64,000 nucleotides of DNA from Bacteroidales bacterium (GTDB taxonomy: Bacteria > Bacteroidota > Bacteroidia > Bacteroidales > F082): contig JAFUVT010000030.1 in NCBI GenBank assembly GCA_017477425.1, positions 62,001 through 126,000 on the forward strand, written 5' to 3'. The notes beneath the pieces were generated by a model, which was not told the origin of the DNA, made no database searches, and was given only the letters and a program-made list of their open reading frames with translations. Of the stretch, positions 62,672-64,000 are shown piece after piece. Position numbers and translations under genes: made by a program. Within the stretch, counting starts at the first letter, position 1; every line of letters starts with the position of its first letter.

Positions 62672-64000
62672 ATGAAGAAACTTTGTAAAACTTTGGTCGT
62701 CATGCTCGTGATTGCGGCATCGCTGACCGGCTGCCAGAAAAAGGAAAGCAGCGAAAAGAAAATCCTGTCGTTCTCATTTGTCTCGCCAGCGGTTGAGGCT
62801 GTCATCACCGAAAGCGCCAAGACCATCGTGGCCACCGTGCCTGAGGGAACGGCAGTCACTTCGATGGTTCCTGTCATCACCGTTTCGGAAAAGGCTACCG
62901 TCAACCCTGCCTCGGGCATCCCGATGGACTTCACTAACCCCGTGGCTTACATTGTGACCGCCGAAGACGGCACCCAAGCCACTTACATCGTGACCGTGAC
63001 CTTCGGCAACGGCGGTGGCAGTGGCGGCGGCCAAACCACCAACCCGACCGAAATCTCCGGTTACATCGACTCCAACACCACTTGGCCCGACCTCGGCCTG
63101 CCCGTTGACTACATCATCGACGGCATGATTAGCATCGACGGCAACGCATTGCTCACCATCGAACCCGGCGTGACCATCATGTTCACCGGCACAAACGGAG
63201 GCTTGTGGGTGCACGAGAACGCTGGCCTCCGCATGGTTGGCACTGCCGACAAACCCATCATCTTCGAAGGCCCCGCCAACAACCCCAACAACGGCTCTTG
63301 GGACAGGATTGTCGTTGAGTCAAAGCGTGCCGACAATGTTTGGGAGTATGTGCAATTCCTGCGCGGCGGCTCCGACGACTATGTTTGGAGCGGCGTGATT
63401 GACCTGCAAGGCGCCAAGGTTTCCATGAAGAACTGCACCATCGACGGCTCGCTCGGCTATGGCATCGACATGGAGTATGAGACCCGCTTCACCGCCTTCG
63501 AGGGCAACACCATCAAGAACTGCGCCCAATACCCCATCGTGAGCGAAGATTGGGTTGGTCTCCTCGACCTGACCGCCAACAACAACTTCAGCAGCAACGG
63601 TTACAACTTCATCGACGCCCGCTGCCGCGACATCAGAATGGAGCAACACACCACAATGAAGGCCCTGCCCATACCTTATTATATGGAAAACGGCCTTTGG
63701 ATTAGTGGCGGCTACAAGCTCACCATCGAGCCTGGCACACAGATGTACTTCAAGAGTGGAGAGAACGTCTATGTGGAAGATGTCGCGACCCTCATCGCTG
63801 ACGGCACCGCCGACAAACCCATCGTTTTCCGTGGCATGGAGGACGAAACCAGCTACTGGATTGGCATCAAGTACCACAGCACAAAGGAAGCCTCGGTGAT
63901 GAACTACTGCCAAATCCTGAACTGCGGCGAGGATGACGCCTACTTCCACGGCGGTTGCATTTGCATCTACGACGACTCGCGCCTCACGCTCACCAACTGC
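62672..64000 (+). CDS. Lipoprotein with DUF5018-like and beta-helix domains (partial)
   Basis: 443 codons, open to the window edge, so the C-terminus is missing. Lipoprotein signal (VVMLVIAASLTGC). Residues about 30-110 fit DUF5018 (ILSFSFVSPAVEAVITES ... YIVTAEDGTQATYIVTV). A Gly-rich linker leads to repeating strand turns typical of a right-handed beta-helix (LLTIEPGVTIMFTG; LTIEPGTQMYFKSG; VSMKNCTIDGS). Likely a surface polysaccharide-binding or adhesin-type protein. Confidence 0.85.
   Translation, partial: MKKLCKTLVVMLVIAASLTGCQKKESSEKKILSFSFVSPAVEAVITESAKTIVATVPEGTAVTSMVPVITVSEKATVNPASGIPMDFTNPVAYIVTAEDGTQATYIVTVTFGNGGGSGGGQTTNPTEISGYIDSNTTWPDLGLPVDYIIDGMISIDGNALLTIEPGVTIMFTGTNGGLWVHENAGLRMVGTADKPIIFEGPANNPNNGSWDRIVVESKRADNVWEYVQFLRGGSDDYVWSGVIDLQGAKVSMKNCTIDGSLGYGIDMEYETRFTAFEGNTIKNCAQYPIVSEDWVGLLDLTANNNFSSNGYNFIDARCRDIRMEQHTTMKALPIPYYMENGLWISGGYKLTIEPGTQMYFKSGENVYVEDVATLIADGTADKPIVFRGMEDETSYWIGIKYHSTKEASVMNYCQILNCGEDDAYFHGGCICIYDDSRLTLTNC

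Overview
The window reads as a chromosomal segment from a Bacteroidota bacterium, most likely order Bacteroidales. The evidence is the repeated -7 promoter box TAnnTTTG, the near absence of Shine-Dalgarno sites, a short primary sigma factor of the Bacteroidota type, a type IX secretion C-terminal sorting domain, many SPII lipoproteins, and housekeeping genes of that phylum (ribosomal protein S1, RecR, LigA, enolase, MltG, HtrA). Genus cannot be decided from sequence alone.

Layout. 1-8.5 kb: three AAA+ ATPase genes of the DUF4143/DUF234 type, interrupted by a prolyl oligopeptidase gene and a stretch of poorly recognisable or decayed ORFs. 8.5-23 kb: ordinary chromosome (repeat protein, metallophosphatase, outer-membrane protein, T9SS cargo, superoxide dismutase, sigma factor, HtrA protease, GNAT, MltG, phosphohexomutase, RecR, PfkB kinase). 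23-39 kb: about 16 kb of visibly AT-richer, same-strand, tightly spaced genes that include three Ser/Thr kinases, one PP2C phosphatase, three FHA proteins (one fused to a trypsin-like protease, one to InlB-type repeats), a secreted caspase-like peptidase, several exported proteins and an upstream XRE regulator. 39.5-45.8 kb: GT-C-like fragment, ligA, eno, a MalY/PatB-type lyase, tRNA-Tyr, an RRM protein, tRNA-Arg. 45.9-51.5 kb: a DRTGG/PHP/ATPase/[FeFe]-hydrogenase-like regulatory block, split by a fourth AAA+ ATPase gene. 51.5-64 kb: rpsA, an alpha/beta hydrolase, an operon of small membrane proteins with an SPFH protein and an Arc-type DNA-binding protein, an M48 protease, a two-component system, and a truncated beta-helix lipoprotein.

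Two things stand out. First, the 23-39 kb operon looks like a complete phosphothreonine signalling circuit that crosses the inner membrane: kinases write, FHA domains read, PP2C erases, and a protease and a caspase-like enzyme are candidate effectors. It lacks T6SS genes, PASTA domains and vWA proteins, so it is not one of the better-known FHA/kinase/phosphatase loci. Second, all four AAA+ ATPase genes carry gene-specific repeats or palindromes on their promoters. At two of them the repeats recur with an exact 33-bp period, two of the genes also carry repeats on the 3' side, and one gene interrupts an otherwise co-directional operon. That pattern suggests self-contained cassettes.

All functions are inferred from motifs read by eye; no database search was run.
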